NCBI GenBank assembly: GCA_033675545.1 | Contig: JAWDGP010005058.1 | Span: 96,001 to 160,000, forward strand | Source: Elysia crispata | Taxonomy: Eukaryota; Mollusca; Gastropoda; Plakobranchidae | Direction of reading: 5' to 3' | DNA: 64,000 nucleotides | Shown: positions 52,608 to 63,637 of the stretch, in pieces | Layout of the letters: every line of letters begins with the position of its first letter | Numbering within the stretch: position 1 is the first letter of the stretch | Notes under the pieces: model-generated | Told to the model about the DNA's origin: nothing | The model's input: the letters and a program-made list of their open reading frames with translations, nothing else | The model's database searches: none | Program-made: the position numbers and the translations under genes

Positions 52608-52613
52608 AATAAA
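52608..52613 (+). terminator. Poly(A) signal
   Basis: AATAAA about 480 bases after the stop at 52126, a plausible 3' end for the gene candidate. Confidence 0.35.
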
Positions 52614-54217
52614 CTTAAAGAGACGGCTACACCAATCTCTTTCGTTATGTGACCAAAAAAAACTTAACATTGCGGACCGATGTTGAAGTTTTGAACAATA
52701 CTCTCAAGTTATCGAATCTATTTATCAAGAACGCCCATTCTTCAACCTCATGAAAAGCAATGAAAAGTAACTATGAGAAAGAGAAAGGAGAAAGGCACAG
52801 TTGCAGTAGATAAGAAGCAGCGAAAGGGCAGTAATTCTTATAGATTTTTCTCTCATTATTCTTAAAAGGTAAAAGCGCGGAAGGTATAAAAATAAAGCGC
52901 TATGATAATATTCAAGGAAAAAAATACAAACAATCCAAAGCATACTTGTTGACAGAGAATAAAGGATGAGGGGATAAAGGGGAACTATTTTCAGAGAACA
53001 GTTTCGGTGAGCGTACAAGATGAGTTCCCCCTAGATTAACCCTACTGCTGCGCAGCACCTATAATTAGCAATCGTGGCCTTTGCGTTACTCTTAAACATT
53101 TTTCGCCCCAACTGCGGGTAAGCATGATCGCAGGTGTGGGTTAAGAGAGGGTGATCGATGAATGCAAAGCAGTGGATCGACTCTGTGGCCGGAATCTTCA
53201 GGTTTGACGCGAGGCTACAGAGGGTTTTAGTAAGAAAGGGGTGTAACTCTCATTGAGTCCTCTGAGTTCAGTTTCTTACCCATTGGGGAGTTCACAATCT
53301 ACCTCCGCTCTGGCAACACGAGACTTTCATTTAGTTTCATCAAACACCACGCAATAACCGCGTTTTATACACTTTTAGTTCATTTTTGTTTTTACCAAAG
53401 TTGAGCAACTTGACTCAATAAAAACTTTTTAATTGCACTAAATTGCTCCAAAGTTTGCGCTTACTTGATGAGAACTTAAAGTTGTTTTTTTTCCTTCTAT
53501 AGGATCATGAAACACAAAAACCAAGCTCTATTCTAAAGGTTGACTTAAAAGTTGAATCAACAGACTGGTTTCAAACTTCCATTATGTGAAGAACAAAGTT
53601 AAAAGCTTGACTAGAATAACATAGCCTTTCATTGTCTTCTTTTTTCTTTTATCCCTTAGAAATCACAATAGGGAAAATTGTATTTAAAAAAAAAAAAAAA
53701 CAAACAGTCGAGCACTCTCAATTATAAAAGCTTTAAAGTTGGACATAGCTCATAGCCTCTTCATTACACATCCACGCTAGTAACTACGCCCGCTTAAAAT
53801 TTAAGGAACATCTTTTTACTGTCCCTGAGCCTTCTGCGGTTATTCTCTGTTGCGAAATACTACTTATTTTTTACTAATAACTTGGAAATGAGTAAGCCAT
53901 ATTATCATTAACAATACATGACTTCATACGAGCAACCTTGAATACAAGAACAAAAGATGTGACGACCTCACGTAATTAACATAAAACGCGCTGATTACGT
54001 CGAGAAGTCAGTAATATTGGGAGAGAGTTATTCGTCGTAAGTCTAAGACCAGAAGATCGTCAGATGGGTCTTCTAAATTGAAAGGACTCAATTTCAGGGT
54101 CCTCGTCAGATTGGCTACAAGATGTACGGAAAACAAGGGATGGTCCAGATTACGGAAAGGAAAACCCATCGCGGTCGGACAGTGCTGACGGCACGGGCCC
54201 GCTGGGCTTATCAGTAT
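52614..54217. other. Gene-free stretch with a GC-richer block
   Basis: No gene is seen. 53035-53230 is GC-richer, unique, and includes the 12-bp perfect palindrome TGCTGCGCAGCA at 53046-53057 and an adjacent CACCTATAATTAGCAATC. It could be a regulatory element. Confidence 0.35.
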
Positions 54218-54459
54218 TCATGAAGCCCTTGGCAAGTAGCAGGAGAAAGGGAATCGCGAGGCGCTGAAGCTCTGCTCCAAGACGGTGGACGGGCCAAAAA
54301 CCCAGATGGGGGAAGGGGACAGCTTGATCATGTAAAGTTTGCTTGTCGCTGAGCCCCGGTATTGATGCGGAGAAGTCCGAGAGTCAACCGCGGAGTAATT
54401 ACCCTCAGTGTTGTAGGAAATGAGGGAGGGATTGCTAGGCAGGACACAAGCGGCGCTGT
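54218..54459 (-). CDS. Candidate terminal exon of a minus-strand gene
   Basis: On the minus strand a clear acceptor (ttccttttcttccctctag) precedes 54459. The following frame is open for 79 codons to TGA at 54220-54218. It reads SAACVLPSNPSLISYNTEGN, YSAVDSRTSPHQYRGSATSK, LYMIKLSPSPIWVFGPSTVL and on. GC is far above background. Entry is phase 1. The phase 1 exit of the exon candidate at 56058-55973 matches it. The Ser/Tyr/Pro-rich composition suggests a disordered tail rather than a folded domain. I recognise no family. No clear minus-strand AATAAA was found just downstream. Confidence 0.35.
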
Positions 54460-55972
54460 CTAGAGGGAAGAAAAGGAATAATAACCAGTTGGACAAAAAA
54501 ACACGAAAAGTCTTCTTAGATTAGACCTTGTGGACAAAGCTGTGAGCCCTAGCGTGGGAAGGGGCCATGGGAGAAAAAAAGGATTGAGAATTTGCAATTT
54601 TTTTAAATCAAATCTGTGAAGGCTAATGATGTTGTTATTATGTATTTCTTTATTTGTCTGGAAGTCAATTTTTTTTTTCATTGTAAAGTGGACTGAAATG
54701 GGAAGGGTTAAAAAAATCAAACCAAAACTACTACGAACAAGAAAACAATCCTGAAGAATGAGGGCAGCATTTTGCAATTTTATTCAACTTTAATCTTTGT
54801 TTTTATCGGTGAATGCTACCTCATTAAACAAAGTAAGAAGAAAGAAATGTGGCTTGACAAACCGAGATTACTGTTTTGTAGATACTTTTCTTGCCACCAG
54901 TATTTTCAATGAAGGCGACAATTCTATGAGTAAGCCTTGTTTTTGAACCTTTTTACTGCAGACTGGAAAGAGCCGATCCCATTCTCTAGGAATGACATAG
55001 TTCTGGAAAGAGTAAAGACACGCTAATTTAGAGCTATTGTACTAATAGGAGAAGGGATATGTGTTTATAAACTGAACTTATACTGCAGGCTAAGGGTGTT
55101 GTGAAAATACAAATAATAATGCTAGAGCTATTTTCTTGGTAGGCTGATTCAATTGTAACAAATATTGTTAAATATTACTGGCTATAGCTTTAAGGTAACT
55201 AGCTATACACCAGATATATCATACATGGCAAATTACCTTTCGTTAAATCAACATGTTTTTGGGTAGTCAGCAATAAATCTAAATATGAATTCATAATAAA
55301 TAAGAAACTTAAATTTACTTGGTCAAACTTAACATCTGTTCTGAAAAAAATTGCGTAATAAAAGATAGAGATCCAGTTAACTAATTCATAATGTAACTTG
55401 TGTAAATTTGTTTCAACTGCTACTATGGTTTTTCTTTTCTTTTTGCTTCCAAAGTTAGATCAATGCCTTAAAGTTATTTCTGCTAACTAGTTACAATGCA
55501 AAACAAAACGGAAATATCCTGCTGGTCTTTGGTGACGCTTTCTTTCTAGATTTTTTTAACTAAGCTCAAAGAGAATGAAAGAAATCGGCTAATTCTATAC
55601 TTTACCTATTTGTTTTTAGATCTTTATAAACGTTTACTAGAAAGCTATGAAATTTCGCATTAATTGCATAAAAGTGCACTGTTTTCCAGGAATTCTTAGC
55701 CGCGCAGTTACTTAAACCGACATAATAAATGTTATTTTTTTTAGAAATCTGTAAATAGTCTTGCATTTTACAAAATTAGTGACTTATTCTTAAAGGGGAT
55801 GAATGTTGTGATTTCCCTGATAGTTAGGAACAAAACGATGATTAAGAGCAAAAGGACAAAAAAAAAAAATTATCACAGACTCTAAACCTCTGCAACATTA
55901 TTGTCATTATCAAGTAAAGGTTTACTCTGCATACGCCAGAGTGACTAAAAAAACCAAGATTTCCAAACTCAC
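54460..55972. other. Intron-like stretch with one further exon-like block
   Basis: On the minus strand the acceptor ctttactctttccag precedes 55002, followed by a 44-codon open frame (start NYVIPREWDRLFPVCSKKVQ) to a stop at about 54868. Its phase does not fit the exon candidate upstream, and the openness is compatible with chance. The rest shows nothing. Confidence 0.25.
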
Positions 55973-56058
55973 TCTGTGGCGTATTTTTAACACCTCTGTA
56001 TGATGTATTTAGCATCATTTGCAAAAATTTACTGGCGTCCATAGCATTGAAACGGCAG
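55973..56058 (-). CDS. Candidate internal exon of a minus-strand gene
   Basis: On the minus strand an acceptor (cgtgaacatttcacag) precedes 56058 and a strong donor (CAGA, then gtgagttt) follows 55973. The 86 bases are open in one frame, giving CRFNAMDASKFLQMMLNTSY and RGVKNTPQ. Entry is phase 2 and exit phase 1. Exit phase matches the candidate at 54459-54218, where the junction codon would be AAC (Asn). No family is recognised and no upstream exon was found. Confidence 0.28.
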
Positions 56059-57587
56059 CTGTGAAATGTTCACGGACTACTAAATTTCATCTCGAAAACA
56101 AGACTTATATCGAAGAAGTTTAGATTCCGCGGCTGTTGAATTTTTAAAAAAAAGTTTTTTTTTTTTTTTTAAACAATTTTCATTGGATTGATATGAACGT
56201 CTTTAAAAAAAACAAACAAAACAAATGAATCCAATTGAACGAAAAACAATAAACATCAAATGGAAATGGTAGATGATACAATCAAAAAAAAATAATATAA
56301 TTATCTTGCCTCAAACTTGAATGACAATCAACCTAACAAGGGGAGAATTAACTAAGCAGAACCAAAGGACAGGACAGGAGAAAACTAAATTGTTAGCCTT
56401 TGGCGTTAACGACGTGTGATTTCACCTTATATCCGAAGATGCCGCTCGATTCTGTCAATAGAGCAAGTTAGAATGGTAGTTACATAAAAGTATATAGCCT
56501 GAGTGTTGGAAATTACACTTTAGGTAAAAGAATTTTCGAAGAAAGAAAAGGGGGACTAGAGTGGTAAAAAAAAAACAACAAAAAAATGATCACCTCATTA
56601 TACTGAAAGAAACAGGCTGATCAGCAACCGCTCAAAGTAAACCCCGATTTTTCATTTAATTTAATTTTCTTATCAATAAAGGGACGTTTTCTTAACGAGA
56701 GTGGATTCTCGAATACTCGCTTTCCTTGGTATTTTTTTAAAAACCCTTTTAAGCGTGTTAGAACTGTTCGCTCTCCTAAAAATCATAGGCTTTAGGGTAT
56801 ATTCACTTTCAGTCATGGGTCACATTCAAGATTTATATATTTTAAGAATTGAGGTTTTATGGTAGCCGCCACAACAAAATCTTTTAAACAAAATATTTTA
56901 AACATAGTGCTCAATATCAGAAACGTCCAATTTTTCTTCGAGTAATGTTTGAAAACGTTTTTATCACCTTAGACTATGTAGGCTATTCGTGAAAAAAACC
57001 GGGTCATTCAAAGAAGCACAGGTTATAGACTTCTGTTTCTACACTTTTTTGTTATACATTTTAGTTTGATGATGGCTATTGAAACTATCTAGATAAGTGA
57101 CAAGAAAGTTAGCAGATTTGTTTGTTGGAAAATTCGTGAACGTAAAATGTGGAACAATCTCAATGACATGTTCGCTCGAGTTCCATTCATACCCTTAGTT
57201 CTTGAATTTAGTAATTTCTTTACCCGTCAGAGGCATGATACAAGCAGACAAAACAAAGACGATAAGAAAATAAATCTGGCCTTGCCTGAAATAATAGTAT
57301 AATGATACGACTTAATCAGTGAGGCCGGCGTTGTAAGATTCTTGCATCTGTCTCTTCAAAGGTTGTGAAATAAAAATTACATTTCTATGACTTTTGCTAT
57401 GCTAGGGATGCATTTGAAAGTTTTACCTGACGCAAAAAACGCTTTAAAAGATATCAGATTGTGAGGATAAAAATTGATGTTTTCTCAGTTGCTTTGTTGA
57501 AGGGAGATAACTCGGCTCATTTCGTCATGTAGACGCGCTTTTTACCATTTGCCCTTTTCTTCAGAATCATTATTCCATGTATTATCT
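56059..57587. other. AT-rich gene-free stretch
   Basis: Nothing supportable is seen; long A and T runs lie around 56145-56175 and 56565-56585. Confidence 0.45.
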
Positions 57588-57626
57588 ATCTATCTAACTA
57601 TATATATATACATATATATATATATA
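57588..57626. repeat. (TATC)n-(TA)n microsatellite
   Basis: Short TCTA units followed by (TA)n with one CA interruption. Confidence 0.9.
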
Positions 57627-58817
57627 AAGAGGGTGAAAGATTTTCAAAAAATCACGCACAAAATTCAAAAAACCGATGACGGTATTGCAAGCCAGTCACA
57701 ACAAAATTAAAGTGCATTGACTGTTCTGTCCGATTTTTCTACCATTGAAAAAAAAAGAGTTAGATTTAAGATAAAATTGAATGTGTTTTATTCGGCCCAT
57801 TTACTTCCTGTGGCTTTAATTAAAGTAAATAAATAGCCATTATAAAGGTTTCATTTTCGACACTGCTTAATTTGTTTGTGAAATTATGCAGTTCCTTCCT
57901 TTTGAGTGGTAAAGTAGAATGTTCGTTCTCTGAAAACACACTTTGTCTGAAGTAATTAAATCTCATATTGTTGCATTTGATGTTTTGAACTTTTTTGTTT
58001 CTAAGATTTAGACGCAATTGATGTTCTGTTCAAGAACTTTTTTTTAAGAAATTGAGTAGCAATGACATTCTTGTTAGTTGCATGGATTCTGATTATAGTT
58101 AAATTAAGTTTTTCTCAAATTTGCGATTATGACAGAAAACTTGAGGAGCAGATGACTGGTTAGGGGATGTTGCGGGCATCTTTTCCAAATACAGCCTCTA
58201 GGTGGATCTAATGCGGAGAAATAATCGGATTTTTTGTATAATTCGTGAGCCGCCATTTAATTTTCTCTGATTTGATTTGATTTGATTTATTTTGATTTTT
58301 TTTTCTTTCTTTTTTGGGGGAACGGGGTGAGGAAGGGGGCGAAAGTTGTGTATTTTTGCGTATATTATGCGCATATTATGCGTCAGTATTTTTAACGATC
58401 TAGCTATGTAGAGTGTTAAATACTCCTGCGTAAATTATCTGTCTTGTTGAAGCAACTCTCTTTTTCTTTTTCATAATCTTTTTCATAATCGCAACAAATT
58501 CTTCACCTTGACGAAAAGGGTCAAAAGGAACTGAATCCCCTCCCGGACGAGTTTCCACCCTAAATGATTGACGTCAAGACTATCAGCCAGTGCTGAGCCC
58601 CCATCTGAAATCACTTTATTACTGTCTTCAAACATTTCTCCAACCAAATCAATGTCGCTCATTGGAATGATAAACCCACAAATAGATGAAAACCTGACGC
58701 AACCAATACAAGGTGTAAATTATGGTAAAATGAACAGAACAGACTGATGTCGTTCGTGATTTTTTTTTTTTTTTGGTTATTACTTATGGTCGCCATGATG
58801 GCGGAGGGCAACCTTAC
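57627..58817. other. Gene-free stretch
   Basis: No gene is seen. A (GATTT)n pentamer run lies at 58267-58296 and a G-rich purine stretch at 58314-58342. Confidence 0.4.
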
Positions 58818-58910
58818 CCTGCACTCAAAGTTAGATCTAAAGCTAGATTCTGTATCGTGTCGCAAAATAGAAATAACCTTATAAAGATGTACTTGTCGAT
58901 TTTGACCCAT
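58818..58910 (-). CDS. Candidate first coding exon of a minus-strand gene
   Basis: On the minus strand an ATG at 58910 opens 31 codons to a strong donor (GTGCAGG, then gtaaggtt) after 58818, leaving phase 0. The peptide is MGQNRQVHLYKVISILRHDT and ESSFRSNFECR. The same frame is open upstream of the ATG for about 15 codons, so a longer exon is possible. Paired CRE-like sites lie about 150 bases upstream, which fits a promoter. No matching downstream exon was found and the product is not recognised. Confidence 0.25.
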
Positions 58911-59059
58911 ACGAAAACTTCCCAGATTATTGTCATAATATTGTTCCGTTGAAAATCAGATTTTGAGATCCTTTGTTAAAATTATTGCACTGCAAATGAC
59001 GAAGTGCTAAGCCACACTGCTAGATTGCGGAATCCCTTCCCTTCATAGCGCACACCTAG

Positions 59060-59077
59060 TTACGTCATCTTACGTCA
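59060..59077 (-). promoter_or_regulatory. Tandem CRE/ATF-like sites
   Basis: TTACGTCA occurs at 59060-59067 and 59070-59077, i.e. TGACGTAA twice on the minus strand at 10-bp spacing, so on the same face of the helix. TGACGTAA is a known ATF/CREB/bZIP class site. They lie about 150-165 bases upstream of the minus-strand ATG at 58910. Confidence 0.35.
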
Positions 59078-59825
59078 TTCGGATCACTGCATACACACTC
59101 TTGCTTGTTCTTTACTCAATGATACAAACTTATAAAACAAGCCAGACGTGCAACGAAGTCCAAGATCTTGGGTTCTCTAGAGCAAGACACACGCCCTTTT
59201 CACTTAGTTTTACAGTGATTTTGCACAGGAAAACGATCAAAAGGAATTAAAACAAATACATGAATCACTGTGCATCTCAATTTTATACTCAAAAAATAAT
59301 ATAAAAAATCCCACCAAAAACGCAGAGTACTGAATTCATTATGTATTTTTAACAATGTTTTACATATAAATGTCGCTACTTTTCTCCAAAACATACTAAC
59401 AACTTGTTGGTAAGGTGGTTTTTTTTTTACTTCTATTTCTTTGTTTTTTAACTTTTTTGTCCACTCTACTTAAAAACAGTTATTTCACGCAAAGGCAGCA
59501 GGAAACTTAAGACCCCTACAACACTAGAAATTTGATCATATGAGAGAAAAATTGTGTTAAAGGGTGCAATTTGAAGCCTCACAAATCGTCTGAGGGGATG
59601 GATTGGGTTAGAGTAATGTAACGTCACTTGAAACCTCTCAATAAAAGTTTCCAGATGCTTTGCTTGGACATTGAGGGCAAGAAAGCAATTGTGTTTGTAA
59701 TTCTTTTTTCTCTATTTTCCTTTGTGTTTGTTTACTTTTCAGATATTTCCCAATACTCACAAATTTCAATTCATCTTTATCTTTGGTATTATATTTTTTA
59801 GTTTATTCATAGGATTAAGGCTTTC

Positions 59826-59828
<3 letters not shown>
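59078..59828. other. Gene-free stretch
   Basis: Nothing supportable is seen. Confidence 0.4.

Positions 59829-59921
<93 letters not shown>
59829..59921. repeat. (CT)n microsatellite
   Basis: Perfect array of about 92 bp. Confidence 0.98.
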
Positions 59922-59923
<2 letters not shown>

Positions 59924-61440
59924 ACTTGACCACTTTCAAATGTTTCAGCGAGTGGCCCACAGCAAAGTTGAATAATCTAATGTCACATAAAGCTACAACG
60001 TATGTCTACATCAGCCTTGCTTCTTCAATATTTTGAAACTAGCCTAGATTAAAAAAAAGCACCAGTGTGGATTAAAATCGATGCTGGCAAAGGTATGACG
60101 TGATGTTTACCAGCATTGCAACTAAACGTTTGGGATAGGTTGCGAAACCGAGCGAGCAAATTTGTTTTGACGGAAGAGAGTTTTTGACCACGGCAATTAT
60201 CACTGCGGACTTTAACAATCGCTATTTTTTCCACGCGAAATTGCAAAAATAATAGTATATGGTGTTTTTATTTGCAGTACTTTTGCTAAGAAGACCAAAG
60301 TTTATTTACCAAATATGACATGCAAGTTTAAAGGGATAAGAAGAAGCGGTTTGATCTAGGAACGTCGGGATTTAGTCATCAAGACTTATCATTCGTTTAG
60401 TCTTTCATAAGTGAATGGGAATGAATAATTGTATCGCTATACTATGTAAATTATCATTAAATAATTTTTTTTCATTTTCTGCATCATAGCGAAAGAAATT
60501 TTTGTACATTTTGTTTGTCGGGCATTTGTCTCAATTTCCTCGCGTTTTCCCCGGTGAAATATTTCACGTTTCAAAATTACACTTTTTACACAACTCCGTG
60601 TGATTCTAACAAATCATTTTCACTTGCGAGTTGATGCCATGAATAACTTAATTACCACGGGGAATCACCAAAGCTTACAGAGATATGTTTCACACACACG
60701 TAAATGGCTCAAACCGTTAATTTTTAATTCAATAAAAATTTCAAAGCATGTTTGGAGGTGCTGGAAATAAGTGTACTCATTTCCGAAATCTTACTTCTAT
60801 AGAACAGACACAAAAAGATTTCCTAGATTTATATTGTGCTTTTCCAAAAGAATTATTTTAGAAAATACCCGAAGTGCTGTTTCTTGCGGTATCTTTGTTT
60901 TTCCTTTTGCACATTTTAATACAAAGTTATCTTATTTTTCTCTTGATTTTTCACGACTCTACGCTTTGGTAGCGGTGCCAGTGCGTTTGGGCGGACTAGG
61001 TTTCTTATTGTGGCGCTATTGCTTCATGTGCTAGCGAAACTTTGAAGTAAGCAGAGCTCAGCGTAACTCTTTGTTAAGTTCTATTTCCCATTGACGTGAG
61101 ATTCAAGGAAATTTATACCAAAGTCAAGCAAGATTTTGGGTCCATTCAATTCTTTCCTCTAAAATATTCAAGACATTACCTTGTTCCGAAAAAAACCATA
61201 CTTAGGATGTTGAAGCTTAGATATAACTTTGAGTTCTGAAATTGAAGTACGTAGAATGAGAGAGGAAAACAAGCAAAATTGTAACAATTTGAAAAGATTA
61301 AGAAAACAATAATACTCAAATAATGATATATCTTAAGCATTTGGACAACATCACTTTCTACAAAATTTGAAGTTTATTTAGAAAAAGGGAACTGTGAGTG
61401 AAGTTCATAAGCAGTGGGGGAATGAAAAGCGAGAATGTAT
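59922..61440. other. Gene-free stretch
   Basis: No gene is seen. An 87-codon plus frame (60771-61034) has no recognisable motif. Confidence 0.4.
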
Positions 61441-61476
61441 GTGCCTTAGCCTTAGCCTTAGATTTAGCCTTGGAAC

Positions 61477-62410
61477 TATAAAAGACGACGAACACGAGGG
61501 TTCGCCCTCTTTGCACATAGCATTTTTTTGTTGAGAAAGACAGGAGATTTTACATCTGTAAAACTAAATCGGGAGAGGTGAGAAATTATAAGATCTGGAT
61601 CAAGATTTTGATTTAATTAATATTAACGTAAATTGTAAAATAATAACGAATTTAGAGATTTGAAGAAATAATTAATTCCCTATCAGAAGTTTTTCTTTGT
61701 TATGTCTAGTAAATCATGATATTGTTGATTGTTGTTAATATAGATCGATTGAATAGCTGATGCTAAATTAAAAACTGTTTTCCTATTCTGTTGCAGGAAA
61801 AATTGTAATAAAAATTTAGCCCCGAACAGAAGAAACTAAAAAGAAACAAAAATTAACAAAATAAAATTATCAAATCTCCTAAGTTTCAACATATGAAATT
61901 ATTATTGGCAAAAGTGAAAAAGCAGTTTGTTGCTTCGTCAATAAACGAAAAGAAAGAAATTGTGTCCTAAGTGACGAAAAAAAAAAAAAATTTTATACTT
62001 ATTCTGATATGTCATAAAGAAAACGGAACTCATGAACTGATATATAAGAAAAGAAACTATTATATTCTGAAAAGACAATTTTGTTATAAAAGAAAGCGAA
62101 GTCAAGAAAAGGGACTATTAAAACAAGGACTGGTGTGTGTTTACAAACAAGAACTGGTGTGTGTTTACAAACAAGGACTGGTGTGTAAACAAGATCTGGT
62201 GATTGGAAGCAAGAAATGGAATGTACAAAAAGAAAAATGTAATAATAAGATAAAATATACATAAGAATTAAATAGCGTAGGTTTAATTTATAATTTTGTT
62301 TTATAGATATATTTATTTAGTTTATTAAGATTATTGTTTTGTTTTTGTATTATGTATAAGGGGGGAATTCATTAGAATAAATATTGGAAATTTAAAATAT
62401 TGTTGGGTTT
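61477..62410 (+). other. Compact Pol II transcription-unit signature
   Basis: In order: hexamer repeats (GCCTTA)n at 61442-61472; TATAAAAG at 61477-61484; a GAGGG-TTCG-CCCTC hairpin at 61496-61509, where initiation would be expected; a strong donor (GGGAGAG, then gtgagaaa) at 61578; an acceptor (cctattctgttgcag) ending at 61796 (intron 219 bp); AATAAA at 62376-62381; and a GT/T-rich stretch just after it. Only short open frames lie inside, with a lysine-rich, low-complexity product and no recognised domain. It could be a short non-coding or small-protein gene. An alternative is a remnant of an LTR-type element: ccccgaacag at about 61821 resembles part of a tRNA primer site, and a short purine run (62358-62366) precedes the 3' end. 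No matching terminal repeats were found, so that alternative is weak. Confidence 0.35.
62129..62202 (+). repeat. 24-bp tandem repeat
   Basis: The unit actggtgtgtgtttacaaac plus aaga starts at 62129, 62153 and 62177, with a shortened fourth copy at about 62193. The 24-bp period keeps the frame and encodes a repeated LVCVYKQ. Confidence 0.93.
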
Positions 62411-62426
62411 TTATTTTGTCACATAA

Positions 62427-62429
<3 letters not shown>

Positions 62430-62494
<65 letters not shown>
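62430..62494. repeat. (AT)n microsatellite
   Basis: Perfect (TA)n array of about 65 bp, just downstream of the putative poly(A) site at 62.38 kb. Confidence 0.98.
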
Positions 62495-62497
<3 letters not shown>

Positions 62498-63189
62498 TGT
62501 AACATAGTTAAAAGAAAATTTATTATGGATAGTAATTAATTTATCTTAAGTACAGATAATTTGTTTTATAGAATTTGAGTCCTTTGCAAGGAATTGTAAT
62601 CAAATTTTATAAATTAGAGTAAAATTATATCCCTATTAATTATAATATAGTGAGTACATTAGAGAGGGAGTTTAATCTTTTACAGGAACGTTGCTACGGA
62701 AAAAAGTCAGGCATAACATTTAGAAAAATACATTTAAAATTGTTTTGCATGTTTTTACGTGAAATAAATTTCGATAAAGTGAAATGACCGAGAGTTTTTT
62801 TTTTTTTTCTTTTTTAAATAAAATCACGTCTTTCTCTCTAACAACAATTATAGATCCAATGAATCTTCATTGCTCTTTTTTTTAAATAATCGCTTATTTG
62901 TCAGTTCCGACCCTATCATTCCAAGGCCAAATATTTTTAACAGCGTTCCGTCTCAACCAATGGTGAATTTTGAATCGTAGTGGTTTTGAAAGCACACATC
63001 TCCGATGGCTAATAACTTTCTACCTTGACCTTTCCAATAAATTGATCACAATATTATTTTTATGCAAACCCTTCAAAACCAAGGTCAAACGTTTGTCAAC
63101 GCGTTTTTCATTACTAAGTGACATCTAAGAAGGTGCGTCGTAGACCTAACTTCGTCTCCGACGAAGGACCCTATAAAGTGCTACCTTGA
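62495..63189. other. Non-coding stretch with AAGGTCA-type half-sites
   Basis: No gene is seen. ACCTTGACC at about 63024 and CCAAGGTCA at about 63079, in opposite orientations, contain AAGGTCA-type nuclear-receptor half-sites, and a variant (ACCTTGATC) lies at 63184. Confidence 0.25.
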
Positions 63190-63417
63190 TCTTTCCGAAG
63201 TTTCATCGCCACCTTAATTTCACGGCTGGTTCTATCTCTCCTATTTGAACCGGCACCTTCCATCTCTGATCGCCATGGCTTGAGATCTCAAGTAATTTCA
63301 CAGCAGTCAAGTCAAGAAGGATTTCTGCTCATCACTTTCTCTTGCCAAGATGCTGAAGACAAACCTTGGGACGTTTGTGTACTCTTTATCAACCACGACC
63401 CTACTCCTACTAAATAA
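63190..63417 (+). CDS. Open frame / candidate terminal exon, unrecognised
   Basis: A plus frame is open for 75 codons from just after a TGA at 63187-63189 to TAA at 63415-63417. GC is near one half, above background. An acceptor-like tctcaagtaatttcacag ends at 63303; the 37 codons after it enter in phase 0 and read QSSQEGFLLITFSCQDAEDK, PWDVCVLFINHDPTPTK. That second part looks the more protein-like. A different frame over the same bases begins at ATG 63350 but runs into the CT array and is spurious. No family is recognised and no upstream exon was identified. Confidence 0.25.
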   Translation, partial: SFRSFIATLISRLVLSLLFEPAPSISDRHGLRSQVISQQSSQEGFLLITFSCQDAEDKPWDVCVLFINHDPTPTK

Positions 63418-63449
63418 ATCTTTTTCTCAATTTTTTTCTCTCTGCTTAA

Positions 63450-63452
<3 letters not shown>

Positions 63453-63523
<71 letters not shown>

Positions 63524-63581
63524 TCTCTCTTTCTTTCTCCTCGCTCTCTCTCTCTCTCATCTCTCTCTTTCTTTCTCCTCG

Positions 63582-63634
<53 letters not shown>
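63453..63634. repeat. (CT)n array with 38-bp higher-order duplication
   Basis: Perfect (CT)n at 63453-63520, then a unit atctctctctttctttctcc plus tcgctctctctctctctc that recurs 38 bp apart (63521 and 63559), then more (CT)n to 63634. Confidence 0.96.

Positions 63635-63637
<3 letters not shown>

Noticed and set aside
61442-61472. (GCCTTA)n as possible telomere-like repeat
   Set aside because: The unit is not TTAGGG or another known telomere unit, and there are only about four imperfect copies.
61438-62400. Firm call of an LTR element
   Set aside because: A short primer-site-like match and a purine run exist, but no pair of matching terminal repeats and no recognisable internal protein were seen.
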